NCBI GenBank assembly: GCA_037043015.1
Contig: CM073326.1
Location: 18,484,345 to 18,548,344 of the forward strand
DNA length: 64,000 nt
Reading direction: 5' to 3'
Origin: Bryum argenteum
Taxonomy: Eukaryota; Streptophyta; Bryopsida; Bryales; Bryaceae
Position 1 is the first letter of the stretch, and each line of letters opens with the position of its first letter. The position numbers were made by a program, and so were the translations under genes. This document shows positions 49,101 to 61,414 of the stretch, one piece after another. The notes beneath the pieces were generated by a model, which saw only the letters and a program-made list of their open reading frames with translations, was not told where the DNA came from and did not search any database.

Positions 49101-49265
49101 AAGCCACAGAAATGGTTTTAATATAAAAAAAACGAAGTGCAAGGTTCGATTTCTCAGCTGCTGATACTAGTTTGTTATGCGAATGTGCAGGAGAAATGGG
49201 ACGAGATTACTGAGGATATTGAGACGGTGTTTGGTAGAGGCGAGGATGCCGACAAGGTTGCTTAA
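46161..49265 (+). CDS. TIC56: TIC56-like chloroplast inner-envelope import component (5 exons)
   Basis: Exons 46161-46761, 47600-47797, 48255-48546, 48841-49003 and 49191-49265 total 1329 nt and encode 442 residues. Segments that match plant TIC56 include FWDFFKQFQFGLWGYRQRPY, a GYF-like part GGWYYKDRLGRTRGPMELIN with WGDDMDEWAPIGMVYGL, LHKIARG-like PPWTPLKG, and HAMFLWAGGAELTDLLEQ. TIC56 belongs to the 1-MDa TIC complex with TIC20, TIC100 and TIC214, which moves proteins across the inner envelope. The N-terminus is Pro/Ala-rich and acidic rather than a classic transit peptide. The C-terminus is shorter than in Arabidopsis, where TIC56 has about 527 residues and a long acidic tail. Upstream stops close the frame, so the ATG at 46161 is the likely start. 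Confidence 0.9.
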
Positions 49266-52160
49266 TTTATTAGAGCTTGAGTGATCATAGTAGGGTAGTA
49301 GTAGTAGTAGAGTTGCCAGGGTCTGTTGTAAACAAACAGGTCAGCCAGGGATAGTGAGATATGAATGTCCAGTTATGAAGGTGTGTAATGCGTAGTTCGA
49401 TTCAAGCCTGGATGTTATGTACACTTCGCCATCAATTTTGGACTAGAAAGAATCTAGAATTGCCTGTCACTTTTTCTGCTTGGGGTTGGTTTTAAGACTA
49501 CATTTAAGTACTCCAGGAAAAGCCCTTTGTGGACATTCTAAACAAAATATGTAACTATTTCTTTAAGTTTATCCAGGTAGGATTTAATGACATGCAAGCT
49601 CGAAACTAGAATCTGACGGGAGCAAGGAATCAACCTCATACTGGGTTTGGGTTGGTTTTATGTACCCATGAACATTACATTTTGGGTTTAGGGAATCTCT
49701 CCAACTGCAAGAAAGTGAAGTCGAAAGCTAAGTCCTCGGAAACAATGTAGCTTAAAACAAGCTTATTCCTCGGAAACAATGTAGCTTAAAACAAGCTTAT
49801 TCCTCGGAAACAATGTAGCTTAAAACAAGCTTATTCCTCGGAAACAATGTAGCTTGAATTTAAATACATGCCATAATTGACAATCACTTGAATGTGCAAT
49901 TCTTTATCACATGAATCAAACTTGATTTGAATTTGGACGTCAAAAATAGGTTCTGAGTAAAATTTTGGTTTGTTGAAGTTTGAGACCTTCATTTTGACAT
50001 TGTGACATTTGGGGGTGAAGGATTAAACAAAGTTTCCATTTAATGTCAGGTCATATATTCTTCTATATGCAAAAATGACATTTGTACACTCTAACCATCT
50101 TACTAAATCTCACCTTTGACATATGATGTGCAAACATCATCTAATGAGAATACCCCCCTCGACCCTAATCCTTAAAACATAACCCAAATGTGAAATTTAT
50201 GAAATATGTCATAAAGGGGGTTGAAATGTAATCATTAATTATTTACAAGTATAGCCCTAGTCTTTCACAATAATCTTGCATGACATAACAGTCCCTTCCA
50301 TACTATCACACCAAGCATAAGCCTAATATAGATGATACCACACCTTGGTTTATCACAAACAAAGTGTGTGCTATTACAGCAAGGTGGCCAATGATGGCAC
50401 AGTTTTCACCACAAGAAATCTACAGAGATGAAGCAATTTTTGTGCATGGGGAAAATTAGTTGAAAGCTAGAAAGCAAGTAGAATCATCATTTCTTAAACT
50501 CTTATACAATGAGTTATGAAGTTGAAAACAAAAATGTTCCTAAAATGATGTCCTAAAGTAAAACCGTGTAATGTTTGCAATGAGAACACTGCTATACGAA
50601 GAAGCTATTATGTACCTATGAGTGAAGATTACTGAAGCTCCATTGTGGGACCTAGTTGAACTATTCCAAAGGGAGCTGGGTGGTGGGATCGCCCTAGAAA
50701 AGCTCAAGAGATTCTGCATGACGTGGTTGCGGATAGACATGTCTCTTTGCAGCAGCAGCAGCAGCACTGACTCCGCAAAACCCCCCGATCGCCTTCTTCT
50801 CCAAGTGTCACCGCGCATCATTATGTGGCATCATTCCAAGTAAGCTTTTTCCCTGCTCTAATGCACAACTTAATCACGACCTTTTCCTTCTTCACCTGCT
50901 GCCAAGTCTTCGACGAACCATTCTTTAATTCACTTGCTTGCTTCTTCAAACCACTCCTTCAACCCATTATTTTCGATGCTCTTGATTTGATCTCTGGAAC
51001 TTGAATTGAAACCCAGCTTCCCATCTCTAGGTTCGTAATGCTCTCTTTGTTTCCATTAGCTTTCGTATTGCTGTGATCAGATTGTCACTCTCTTGTTAAA
51101 CCCTCCATCACAGGAGAACGTTGGGCTCTTGTACTTGCTTCGATGCACTGGAGCTTACTTTGTCAAAGAGGTACTTTGCCATTTTTAGGTTAATGTGAAG
51201 CATTAGTTTCGGGTATGTCAGTGTGATCGGATTGGAGGTCTTATTGGAGGTTTTTGGAGGTCTTTAAGGTTTCGATTTGGAGTCAAGTAGTTCGATCGAC
51301 TGGATGTTGACGTGATTGTAATACTCCATTTCTAGGTCGGTACTTTTGCTCCTGTGGTTTTGTGAGGTATGGTCGCTGTGAAGAGATTTGTCAGCCTCTT
51401 ACTCTGTAGATTCATCGATGGAGAAGACTAGTCCATTTCGATGCACTTGAATTCGTCTCTGGTAGTCTCGAGGTACCTTGTCAAGTGTTTCGATATTGGA
51501 ATCAAGTAGGTTTTTCTTTTAATCGAATCAACCGGGCGTTTCAGCTTTAATTTTCACTAGGTTTGTAATATTCATGTGTTTGAGTATGTGTTGTAATAAT
51601 CTTTATTGTGTAGTACATTAGAGTAGGTTTGGTGTTTATGGTTTTCGTTAGTTTTTCTACAATGCTGCTGATTGTCTTAGTCTATTGAGCTATGCTAAGG
51701 TTCGTGAACCTCATCGTGTTGTGGATGATATGTTTGTTATCTCTTAAGCTTGGTAGGAATTGGCAATGTGTTTTACACTTCAAAAGAGGTTAGTAAATAG
51801 GTTGAATAGTTGTTCTTCTTTCTTCATTGAAGGAAAATGTTATACACTTATACTTCTCGTAGCTGAGAGAAATCCCTGTCTATTGTCTTGTAGAGGGTTT
51901 TGACTAAATTGATTAAGTCACGCTTTCATTCACTTTGATTCAAATTGAGTAAGGATTTCTAGCTCCACTTTAAGTTTGTAGTGAGCATGTGTATGGTCAT
52001 GTCGCTCTAGCATACTCTTATCTAACATTCTCTTATCTACATTACAAGCCCATGGAAGGAGAAACCCATAATCCACTTTGGTGCTACATGTTGTGTGGCA
52101 TTGTCACCATTTTAAAAGCAAATGTTTGATTGATTGGTGATTGATTGATTGCAGGAGCAG
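49266..52160. other. Intergenic region and leader of the F-box gene
   Basis: It contains a 34-bp minisatellite (49734-49856), AT-rich DNA, a short (CAG)n run near 50750-50768, and from about 50.8 kb a pyrimidine-rich stretch that may hold 5' leader exons. An acceptor (TTGATTGCAG at 52145-52154) lies six bases before the F-box ATG, so a leader intron is likely. Confidence 0.5.
49734..49856. repeat. 34-bp minisatellite, 3.6 copies
   Basis: The unit begins CCTCGGAAACAATGTAGCTT and ends AAAACAAGCTTATT. Three perfect copies and a partial fourth run head to tail. Confidence 0.95.
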
Positions 52161-54323
52161 ATGGTGATATGTAGCTCTCGGAAGGAGAAGTTAGAAGAAG
52201 AGCGCATGGAATGCTCGTTGTGGTCGGCCCTGCCCACGGAATTGTTGGAGCGGGTACTAGCGTTTCTGCCATTCCCGTTCCTGTTCCGGCTGCGGAGTGT
52301 ATGCAAGCGCTGGAACGCACTGCCATACTGCGGCTACTTCCGGCAACTGGTTGGCGATCGGCCCTGGGGTGCTTGCTTGCCCGTGCTCTTCTGCAAAGAC
52401 GCCTCCGCCGACGAAGACGAAGGCTGGTACGCACATCTCCACTCATCCCTTCCAATACATACAACAAGTGTACATTGTGCCTCTAAGGTGGACGGGTCAA
52501 AACTAATGCAGGTCCAATAATGGTGCACTAGGCTTAATCACAAAGAGGCACATAAGAGCTTTGAAGTCCAATTTTTCATGGGCATCATTAGGGCACCATC
52601 ATAGAAACACTTACAAGTATAGTCTCAAGAATTCAAAAGAAAAATTCTAGTATGATGATTCCACTTAGTCTAGTCTTTCACATATTCTGCCCATACTCAC
52701 ACAACCAACTTCACTACAAATCTGCCATCATATTGAAATTTGCCCCATTATTGAGCATTCCACCTTGTGTGTTAGGAGACACCGATTACAAGTCACTATG
52801 GTATAAACATCCTAAGGTTTGAAAATCCTCTTCTTAACGTTGAAGTATTCACATAAGAATGTAAGATTGCATCAATTGATTGATTGAATGCTTGAAGGTG
52901 GTTCACTTTTGGTAGGAACTCAGATTCATGGTCGGCGTTCGACACAACATCGCAACAATGGCGTCGACTTCCGCCATTGACATGCTTGGATGTGCACCAC
53001 CCCAAGTACCTGGTGGTAGGCTCCGGAGGCTTATTGTGCATCGGTGACTTCGAGAGCACACACAACAACCTGGTGGTGCTCGTGGTGTGCAACCCCGTCA
53101 CGCGCGCCTTCCGGGAGCTTCCGCCCACCAGCACTGAATGGGCTGAGCCTGATCTCACCGCCATGGCCATTGCGGGACGAGGTTACAAGCTCATTCTTGC
53201 CGGAAACCGCGCGTTCAATCCTGATTCGGATCCTGAGTACCGAACAACAGAAGTTTTCGACTCGGTTTCCCAAGCATGGGCCATTGCAGGTACTAACCTT
53301 GATCTTCAATCCCATTCAATAATCGAAGAATCAAAGAATCTTACTCAACAAAGTGCTATGACATAGTTTGTTGATCTGTCATCGAACATTTTGAAGCTTT
53401 TATTGATTGGTGAAGAAGAATATGGAGTACAAGTTGATCATAATTGGTTGACAAAAGCTTCATAGCAATTGATTGCAATTATCAAGTCAAGGCACATCTC
53501 AAAACTTTCGGGTAGTTTGTGTGTGATTCACACGATGTGGTTTGCGTATAAATGGCACAATACTTGAAGAAACTTTGAACCTTAAAAAAGTTTGTATACA
53601 ATATCTAGAATGTTGTTACATCTAATTGAACTTGTTTAGAACAAATAAAATAATATTCCCTCTGTCCCCATTATAACTGTACAGTAGGTTCTCTCAACTC
53701 TATCTCTCAAGGTAGATTTGAGAGAACCTACTGGACAATTATAATGCGACAAAGGGAGTACCATATCTAGATTGCTTCTCACCATTCATGTTATGGTTGT
53801 TTGCGCTCCAGGTGACATTCCGCCGAACTTGGAGCTACACAGTCAAGAAGGCGCACTATGCAAGAACAAATTATACTGCTTGGCACGCGATCTAAAGCAG
53901 GGTACATGGAACACACTCGCGGCATACGACCTGACGACATCGAAATGGACCGTCATCTCACACGACATCCCTCACGGATCTCGGACGCCGCATGTGATGG
54001 GGAGCCATGACCGGATACTCGCGATGTCCGAGCGTGACGAGGGCGCCATCCTTTACGAGTTGGACATAGCATCAACAAAGTGGCGCGAGGTTTCGAAGGT
54101 GCCCGCGGAGATGTACGGCGTCATCGGCAAACGCGTGGTGGCATGCACGGTGGATGGCGAATACCTTTGTGTCACCGGCTGCAGCGCCAATCGGTGGTAC
54201 TCTCTCATGTATAGCCATGGTAAGTGGGTGCAGGTGCCCACATTCCCTGTTGAGAGTTGTTCTAAAGGTAGCGAGCTTCTGCTTTCTAGCTCCCCTTTCC
54301 GCCCCAGCTTGCAGCCTGTATAG
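52161..54323 (+). CDS. F-box protein with kelch/beta-propeller-like C-terminus (3 exons)
   Basis: Exons 52161-52426, 52916-53289 and 53812-54323 total 1152 nt and encode 383 residues. The F-box is near residues 18-60 (WSALPTELLERVLAFLPF, LFRLRSVCKRWNALPYCGYF). The rest has repeated beta-propeller-style blades with W at blade ends, for example SAFDTTSQQWRRLPPL, LVVCNPVTRAFRELPP, TEVFDSVSQAWAIAG, AAYDLTTSKWTVISHDIP and LYELDIASTKWREVSKVPAE. F-box proteins join SCF ubiquitin ligases through SKP1, and the propeller picks the target. The target is not predictable here. A Stowaway-like MITE lies in the second intron. No coding damage is seen. Confidence 0.9.
53656..53758. mobile_element. Stowaway-like MITE, 103 bp, in F-box intron 2
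   Basis: The ends TTCCCTCTGTCCCC and (reverse complement) CTCCCTTTGTCGC flank a long imperfect hairpin with TA on both sides (53654-53655, 53759-53760). A close relative lies at 58528-58629. The end motif is that of Stowaway elements moved by Tc1/mariner transposases. Confidence 0.8.
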
Positions 54324-55930
54324 CTTTGTTATCTCTATCATGTAAATTTATAGGTTCTTCTCTGTACATAGAAGTATATTAAGTAGGTGGAAATAATTTG
54401 TCATGTAAAATTTTCAAGTAAAGAAAAGACACATTTCTGGCCACCCAAGATTTTTCTTGGGATGTGCTTTCATGTATTTTATTTATGTTTTGTGTGAACT
54501 TTGATTTTTGTTGGCTACTACAGAGTGCTTGTTGTCAATAGATGACCACTGGAATAAGGGCTAGTTTACACTACGGTGGAGAAGGCCACTAGTTGGTCAA
54601 GAATTTGATTTTCAACCAATCACATATCAATAATCTCAATTTCAACCATTCACATTTGAGAATTCTACTTGATTTCTTGACCAGTGGACTTCCATGATGT
54701 TGGTAACTTGATGTCAAGTAAGAACATCAGAAGAATCGGGTCTTTTACGACTGTGTCAAAGTACACTTACGCGTTTCTAGTTGTAATGAACTATTTAGTT
54801 TGATGTGACGGACAGTTTTCTATTATAATACAATGCAGGGCATGTATCATGATTATTGAATTGAAATTAGTTTTCTCTTTTTTTTCTTATTGTTTGTTTT
54901 GACATGGTCGTTTGATCAGATTATGAAACACTTGTTTCATGTTTAGATGGGTTGTTTTTGCATACTTCTTTTCTTGTGAGATTCTTGCTGCGTAAACGAC
55001 TGATCCTGAAGGTCTTCCATGTTTATGTGGTGAGTCCGTCACCCTATGTTACAACACCGGAAAGTTGAATCGTTTGTTGTGGTTTTTTTCTGAGTAGGTT
55101 ACTTGTCTGTGTCTGGTGTGAGAATGTTGCCTTCTCAGGTGGACAATTGGTTTTTTTAGCATGAGAGTCTCATGTGAACGGTACTCTCCTTTCTTCACCA
55201 GAAAAGCATCTTCCAGACATGCTTCCATTCAAGCTAAAACGTCAAAATCTTTCGAAATCAGACTTATCCTGTGCAATCCGCAACATTCATCATCCGGGAA
55301 CGATTGAAATTTAAGGATGATGATCACTCATACAGGTGCATTGATATGATTCATACATATTGATATTGACCACAGGTCGTTGTAACTGGCGATGATATCG
55401 AAAGTCCGATAACATAAAACAAACCTACAAAGCTTAACATGAGTTATAAATATGGATGGATCCAAGCAGTGAAAGCTTATGGAATAAAAGAGTACAATTG
55501 CCGGTGGATGGATCCAAGCATTGGTGATGGTGATGAGAGAACTGTTGTTTCCTTGCAGATGGATGTTTTTGGTACTAAAGCTGCTAGTACGGCAAGCTTG
55601 AGGTCAAGCTCGTCTCAAATTTCATGGGCAACTTTATCAGCAAGTCATGTGAAGTTCATGCAATATGCTTTCTATGGACGTGTTCGTTGTTGTTTCTACA
55701 GAACAATTTTATGGTTGGAGTTTGTGTACATGATTGTTGTTGCTTCATAGAGCACAGTACCGAGCAAATGAGTTACGTTCATTGTAGAGAATAGACTTGG
55801 AGATGTAATTTCGAACTGGTAATACAGATTCAGTTTTTTGGGCCAAATTGCATTGGAAAGGTAATGGAGTTTACTTTATTGTAAGAAGAAATTTTACGAC
55901 AAACTTGCAGATTTATACAATAATTTAGTA
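54324..55930. other. 3' flank of F-box gene, no further gene supported
   Basis: AT-rich DNA. A 103-codon open frame at 55439-55750 (MSYKYGWIQAVKAYGIKEYN) starts with ATG but has no known domain and no visible splice partners. I do not call it a gene. Confidence 0.45.
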
Positions 55931-55939
55931 TCTTAGGAT

Positions 55940-56300
55940 ACATCATATGCTACCACATTTAGCATCAATTATAGCCCTCATACGTTTAGGCATGATGGTA
56001 ATGAGGTTCTCAATTATTTCCTTAGAGATGTCTTCCTATGCTTGTTCAATGGATTCTGTCAATCAATTCTTCTTGGTTTTGTGGTATCTGTCCAGAGTCC
56101 TTTACAATCTTCCATAGGTAAACTTTCTATAGGCGATCTCTAAAGACCTCGGATTTGTAACTATTGACATTTTGGAACGTTCTAAATTCAGCAGCTTGTG
56201 AGTCACAACATGTGTCCGCAAAGTCTTGTATCCAGGTGTTCAAAATTCTTGTCAAATTCTCATTCCGCAGTCACCTTGCTCCGGAAAACTTGTTGTAGCA
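55940..56300 (-). pseudogene. Tc1/mariner transposase C-terminal remnant
   Basis: The minus strand at about 55950-56030 encodes DISKEIIENLITIMPKRMRA and IIDAK, the typical end of a Tc1 transposase. Upstream codons, with stops, continue the likeness weakly. It is a degenerate piece of a different copy from the relic at 21582-23189. Ends were not found. Confidence 0.5.
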
Positions 56301-57956
56301 GAAATGAACACAACTTATTTGTTGGGTATCGAAGAGTGCGAAAAGATTTAGAAGCTCATTGTTTGTGTGATATCTTAGAGATGCATATTGGTTTATGAGA
56401 AGTCTTTTACTTAGTACACAAAATCGAGTTTCTAACTCAATGTTTGGAATTTTAGTAATCTAATGATTAAGTCCAAAACCTAATGTTTATCATGGTTGTG
56501 AGGGAGATAATGGTACCTATGATATTCCTAAAAACATGATGAAAAATATTGTTGGATGTTTATACCATAATGGTGAATTCTACTCATTTTAAGAACCTAA
56601 TACTATTGGATATTTGGCACTTGAAATGTAAAATACAGTGCACTTGATAATCAAAGAATCGCAATTGATACATTTGAGAAAAGGAGTTGAAACTTTGATG
56701 ATTGTCGCATATTGAATGTAAGATTACAATCATACAATAATGCCCCAATTGGTAATGATTTTAGGTCTTCACAAGAAGGACGTTAAATAGTAATGAGTAT
56801 TCAAATATGGCAAGTTGATTTTTTGTGAAAGTCTTTTTAACATACATTTTAACACATCATTGTTGGATTCATACCAAGAAATTAAAAATATAGTACGGAC
56901 ATTGAGATATAAAACCTAATGTCATTATCCTCTACATAGATACTTACAAATAAACATGTAGTGTGGTCGAAGAAAACAAGAAATACACATAGTACATCGT
57001 TTTCAAAAAATGAACCTCTTGGTGTTTAACCTCTAAAGATCCAAAGAAAGCCAAAATGACTTTTTTAAGTTACCCCATGGGAAAAAAAATCATCCAACTT
57101 TGACCATTATGATCTTCCAAATGATAAAGAATCAACAATTCAACTTCAACATGCAAGTTAAACTCCAAGTTAACTCTAAGATCGTACGGTTCAATCTTTA
57201 ATATAATGCTTAGACCAAATTTCCCTAGACTTGAAGTAGAGGAAGGTCACTTTTGATCATTTCAATAATTTTGCATAAAACATCTCTAAGGATTAAAAAT
57301 TCAATCCTAGAAATCAACTTAGAAAACTTTTTTTCACAATGTCATTTTATCTTAGTTTGTGATTCACTTCCAAATGTCAACAAAATGGAATCAATCAGCC
57401 TCACAATCCTATTCTTGAAAATGCTACCATCAATTTTCGTGGTTCGGTTAAGGGCATGACATGGGTACCCCTTCCAAAAATAGTGTGATTTTTTAGAACT
57501 ATTTTTCTAATGAAGAACAGAATAATACAAAATTATTCTAACTAGATGGTATCATAGGTGACATGGCTGTGGTTGCACACAAGGAATTTCAGGCACATAT
57601 ATACTGAGTTACTCATAATGAGACGCGTCTTAGTGGTACCCATATCATGGCCTTGCCCGTTCACAACATTAAGTAACAGTAGATTGATTAAAAAAGAGCA
57701 TCAATGGTGATAATTGAGGAATTTTTTAAGGCCTAGTCTTAGCTTGGGACTGTAGATAAGTGCAATCAGTCTCAACCATAATTCATATCTGACATCTCTT
57801 TTGACTGAATGGAAGCATGCATTTTACATTGGAGTTTACAAAAGTGCTTTGTACCAAGAAGCAGTGCATGCATTTGTTGCTGATATGGTTGAACGGATAA
57901 TTATAATCAATTTTAGAGTTGAGGTTTTGTAAACAAGTTTCGAAGCAAGCCCCTTA
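56301..57956. other. AT-rich intergenic DNA
   Basis: I see no coding frame, RNA gene or clear repeat. Confidence 0.45.
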
Positions 57957-58415
57957 GAGCATCCCCATTAGCCGTGCGAAGGGCCTTGCCAACGGAAATT
58001 GGCGGGCCCGCACTGAAACAGTACCCCAATGGCCGCGCCACCCCTCCCTCCACCTTTCCGCGGCACTCTATTGCTGCCCCGCTCACGCCAAGTTTTCTCT
58101 GGTTGTAGGGAGACATTTTCCACACTCTATTGCGTAGTCAACGCCAAGATGGCAGCTCTGTCACTTCGACTCTGACACTACGACTCTGATGAGAAAGGAA
58201 GCACGATCACAAATGCAAGGCCCCACCCTCCCTAGCCACACCCTCCTCAACCACGAGGGCATGCTGAACGGCCTGGCCCCGCCACGTCACCACACCAAGG
58301 CTGTTTTGGGGGGCTCTGTAGCGAGCTTCCATTCGGGCCAAAACCCTCCATTTTGTCGCACGCTCAGGTACGTCCCTCGCCATTATCTGTTGGCGTGGAA
58401 CCATTGGGGATGCTC
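57957..58415. mobile_element. PIF/Harbinger-type non-autonomous element, 459 bp
   Basis: The ends GAGCATCCCCATTAGCC (left) and GAGCATCCCCAATGG (right, reverse complement) are flanked by TTA on both sides (57954-57956, 58416-58418). The interior is more GC-rich than its surroundings and has no transposase. TTA duplications and these ends fit Harbinger MITEs. Confidence 0.7.
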
Positions 58416-58527
58416 TTAGAGCATGTGGGCCGGAGAGTGGGAGCCTTGTTTGGAGTGTGAGGAACCCCATCTTACGAAGTATCCCTGTAACATGGTCGAG
58501 AGGGTTGAAGTTTCCTGAATTTTAGTA

Positions 58528-58629
58528 CTCCCTCTGTCCCATTTACATTGTTCAGGAGGTTCTTTCAAACCTACCTCTCAATGTAGATTTGAGAGAACCT
58601 ATTGGACAATTATAATGGGACGGAGGGAG
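58528..58629. mobile_element. Stowaway-like MITE, 102 bp
   Basis: The ends CTCCCTCTGTCCCATT and (reverse complement) CTCCCTCCGTCCCATT are flanked by TA. The body matches the copy in the F-box intron (GTAGATTTGAGAGAACCTA). Confidence 0.85.
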
Positions 58630-58631
58630 TA

Positions 58632-60274
58632 TATCATAACTCAAATTTATCTCGTGACTTCAATCACGTTTTAGCGTTCCTGTTAACCAATGGGAGAGTG
58701 ACATGTGGTAAAGAGTTTATTGGTAAAAAATAGTTTTTTTATTATAACGGGCTTGTCAGAAAATGTGATTGGTGAGCGGCCTTTTCTTGTGCCATGCCTT
58801 TTGGCCGGGGGTGGGGTTTTGACGCCGGCCCGAGCGGCGCCTACGAGCTTTTGATAGAGTCCCACGACCTGGCATGGAGCAGAGGGTTGAGCATGCTCTT
58901 AACCCCTGAACGTGCCACATGTTGATTTTGATTACTTTAGATGTCAATTCAAAACTCCTCAACCTATAGATCCTTTGGTGCCAAATTGCCCAAATTACAA
59001 AAATATAACCTCTTTCTACTTCAAGACCAAAAAAGCTCACTCTAAGCAATATTTAGAAGATCGAATCGTGGGATCTTGATCTACTATTTGCATGCAAAAT
59101 TCAAACATTTAATTCTTCTATATCTTTAAAATTATAACACTCAAAGTTGGCTATAGTTCGTTCCTTCGAGAACCCTCGATACCCGTTTCCAATTTTAAGG
59201 AAGTTTAGGGGTTAATGAGTCGAATACACTTGGCTTACTAGAATATTGAATGAAATTAGTCACAAAAATCATATACTCCTAAGCGACCCTACTTGATAGC
59301 CAATAGCCACGCATTACCCATAATTTCCCATTAGGATAAACTTCCCAATAGGTGCATAATAGCTTGTTTGTTTCATTATCAATGAAGTTCTTGTAAGAAC
59401 ATTCTAATTTAGAAACACCTAGAAATTCATTTTCATAAATTCATAACAAAATCCAAATTCATGATTCTGGGACCACCTTAGACTCACTAAAAATATACAT
59501 TCATACTAATATTAATACTAGAGAACAAAGAGTTTTCACCATGACCACAATCCTCAAAGGACAAATGTCATAACAAAAGTTCAAACAACTGTCACTAGTT
59601 AATGCACACACTAATATTTCGGACCCAAAAATTTAATTTATGGTGGAAAAAGAATATCATGAGGACGAATAGTGCCCCATAGAAAGATTTGGGGACAAAA
59701 CCCAAGTGCCTAATAATGGGAGCCTCAACTATAATCTCGCCAAATAAAGTGGTTCTCACTTTCCTTGCATGATGGGAACGTGGAAAATTGCAATTTATTA
59801 TTTGGATTCCATAGAATCAAATGCTCACTTTTGATTTTGTGATTTGGAAAATAGTGGTTAGACTAATTTCTATTTTTTTGACATGGATAATGTAGGTAAC
59901 ACTAATTTTATTTCCACGGTTAAGGTTGAGCACGACCCCCATCACCGACATTAGGGTGAGGTGGGTGTTCCATAATAAATCATTGGCTCTGATTTGATTT
60001 TTGGAGGATTCTTTGTATTAAACATTCTACTTTTTATTAAAAGGTAAAAGTTTTCCCTCTTGAATGCTTTGAGGAATTGTTTTGGAATGAATTTATGTTT
60101 GCTTTTGTTGTGTGAGATCTGTTGAATATTATTTGGAATAAGAAGAAAAGAAAAAGGACACCACAACAACAACAAAAAAGAAAAAAAAGAAAAAAAAAAA
60201 GAAAAAAACTGAAAAGGTTTAAAACTGAATGTCTATGGAATTGGAGAAATTTAAACCCCTAAATCTCCTTGTGT
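58632..60274. other. Intergenic DNA, no gene seen
   Basis: A short GC-rich patch at 58760-58860 sits in AT-rich DNA. The end GAGCATGCTCTTAACC near 58887 recalls Harbinger ends, but no partner was found. Confidence 0.4.
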
Positions 60275-60282
60275 GTATTGAG

Positions 60283-60500
60283 GGGCAATGGTTCGTAGCA
60301 GCTACCAAGGAGGCACCCCTAGAATCCGTGGGGACCTCCCAAGGCCGTTTTTGATAATTTTGAATTTAAATTTGAGGTCTACGACCCCAAGTTACCCTTG
60401 GCAGCCTACTCCTTGGCATTTAATGTCTATACATCAAAAAATAGGGGGGCTCATTACCCCTCCTCCATCCTCCTTGGTAGCTGATACGAATGCTTACCCT
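60283..60500. mobile_element. hAT-like MITE, 218 bp
   Basis: Terminal inverted repeats share CAGCTACCAAGGAGG about 16 bases in from each end (left outer end GGGCAATGGTTCGTAG; right, reverse complement, AGGGTAAGCATTCGTAT). An exact 8-bp duplication, GTATTGAG, lies at 60275-60282 and 60501-60508. An 8-bp duplication is the hAT hallmark. No coding sequence is present. Confidence 0.8.
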
Positions 60501-60566
60501 GTATTGAGAGCTTGATAGTCACCTCAAAGTTGTGATTTTCTACCTTTAAAAACTCTGAGGAGTGTG

Positions 60567-60568
<2 letters not shown>

Positions 60569-60602
<34 letters not shown>
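60569..60602. repeat. Poly(T) tract, 34 nt
   Basis: An uninterrupted T run between the hAT-like MITE and the GC-rich block. No retroposon body was recognised. Confidence 0.95.
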
Positions 60603-60605
<3 letters not shown>

Positions 60606-60829
60606 CAATCGGAGGAGCTTGCAACTAAGCCTGTTCTTAACCCTTAATTGACATCCTTGTATTCCACAAATGGGGAAAAAATGGTACCTTAATGCCTTTG
60701 GGGTGTATTTTCTCATAGTTAATTACACAATTTTCAAAATCCGGAACGGTGAACGTCGAGGTAACTTGGATATATACTGAACGCAAAAAAGATCAAACAC
60801 ATCGGGTCAAATCCCAAGAAATGCCACCG

Positions 60830-61205
60830 TTGAGAACATGGGGATTTTGGTGAGATTTGGGAAGAGGGTGGGAAGAGCTGCCCCGAGCTCGCGAAGCTGC
60901 CACCGCTTGAATCGGCCCTGCCCGACCAACCAGGTTTTCAGGAGGCCCGGCCTCCAGAGCCCTCCCCGTGAGGGGGACCCCCCGCCGGCCACCACCCCGG
61001 CGCACCAGACCGGCCGGAGCTGCCCCATCGGGCCGGTGGCTCCCGGCAGCGCAGGGGCCGGCCGGAGCTGGCCCATCGAGGGCAGGCGCCCGGCAGCCAC
61101 CAGGCTCCGGTAGCGGGGCCGCCGGCCACCCCCGCCCCACCGGTCCCCTGTCCACCAAGTATCGGCATCGGGTCGGCCGCCTTGTCCAGAGTCCAGAGAC
61201 CCTGG
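60830..61205. other. GC-rich block
   Basis: About 375 bases of very GC-rich DNA with CCGGCCGG- and CCCATCG-type short repeats in an otherwise AT-rich neighbourhood. Both strands have long open frames because of composition, and none looks like a protein. Similar DNA lies at 63720-64000 beyond the PiggyBac gene. Confidence 0.6.
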
Positions 61206-61211
61206 CCAGAG

Positions 61212-61345
61212 TTTTTTTTTTTTTTTTTTTTCCAATTTCTGAATGTAAGCCCTTCCCCAAATTTTCCAACCTTAGGATTCGAACCTAAGAAACCACCCAT
61301 CATGTGGCATTGGACCCCTACTCCTCCCCATTCTAAATAATACAT
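61212..61345 (-). mobile_element. SINE-like unit with poly(A) end
   Basis: On the minus strand a perfect tRNA-type B box, GGTTCGAATCC (61275-61285), is followed by TTGGGGAAGGGCTTACATTC and a 20-A tail (T run 61212-61231). No clear A box was found, so the left part is uncertain. The form fits a tRNA-derived SINE. Confidence 0.5.
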
Positions 61346-61414
61346 CTATGCATACACAAATAAGTGTGTAGAAAAAAATATGAAAATGAGCCAAGCATAA
61401 ATATTAGAGCAACA

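Noticed and set aside
55439-55750. 103-codon ATG open frame
   Set aside because: No domain, no splice partners and AT-rich noncoding surroundings; it may be chance.
60793-61345. Several long overlapping frames in the GC-rich block
   Set aside because: Stops are rare in very GC-rich DNA on all frames; the translations are low-complexity Pro/Arg/Gly.
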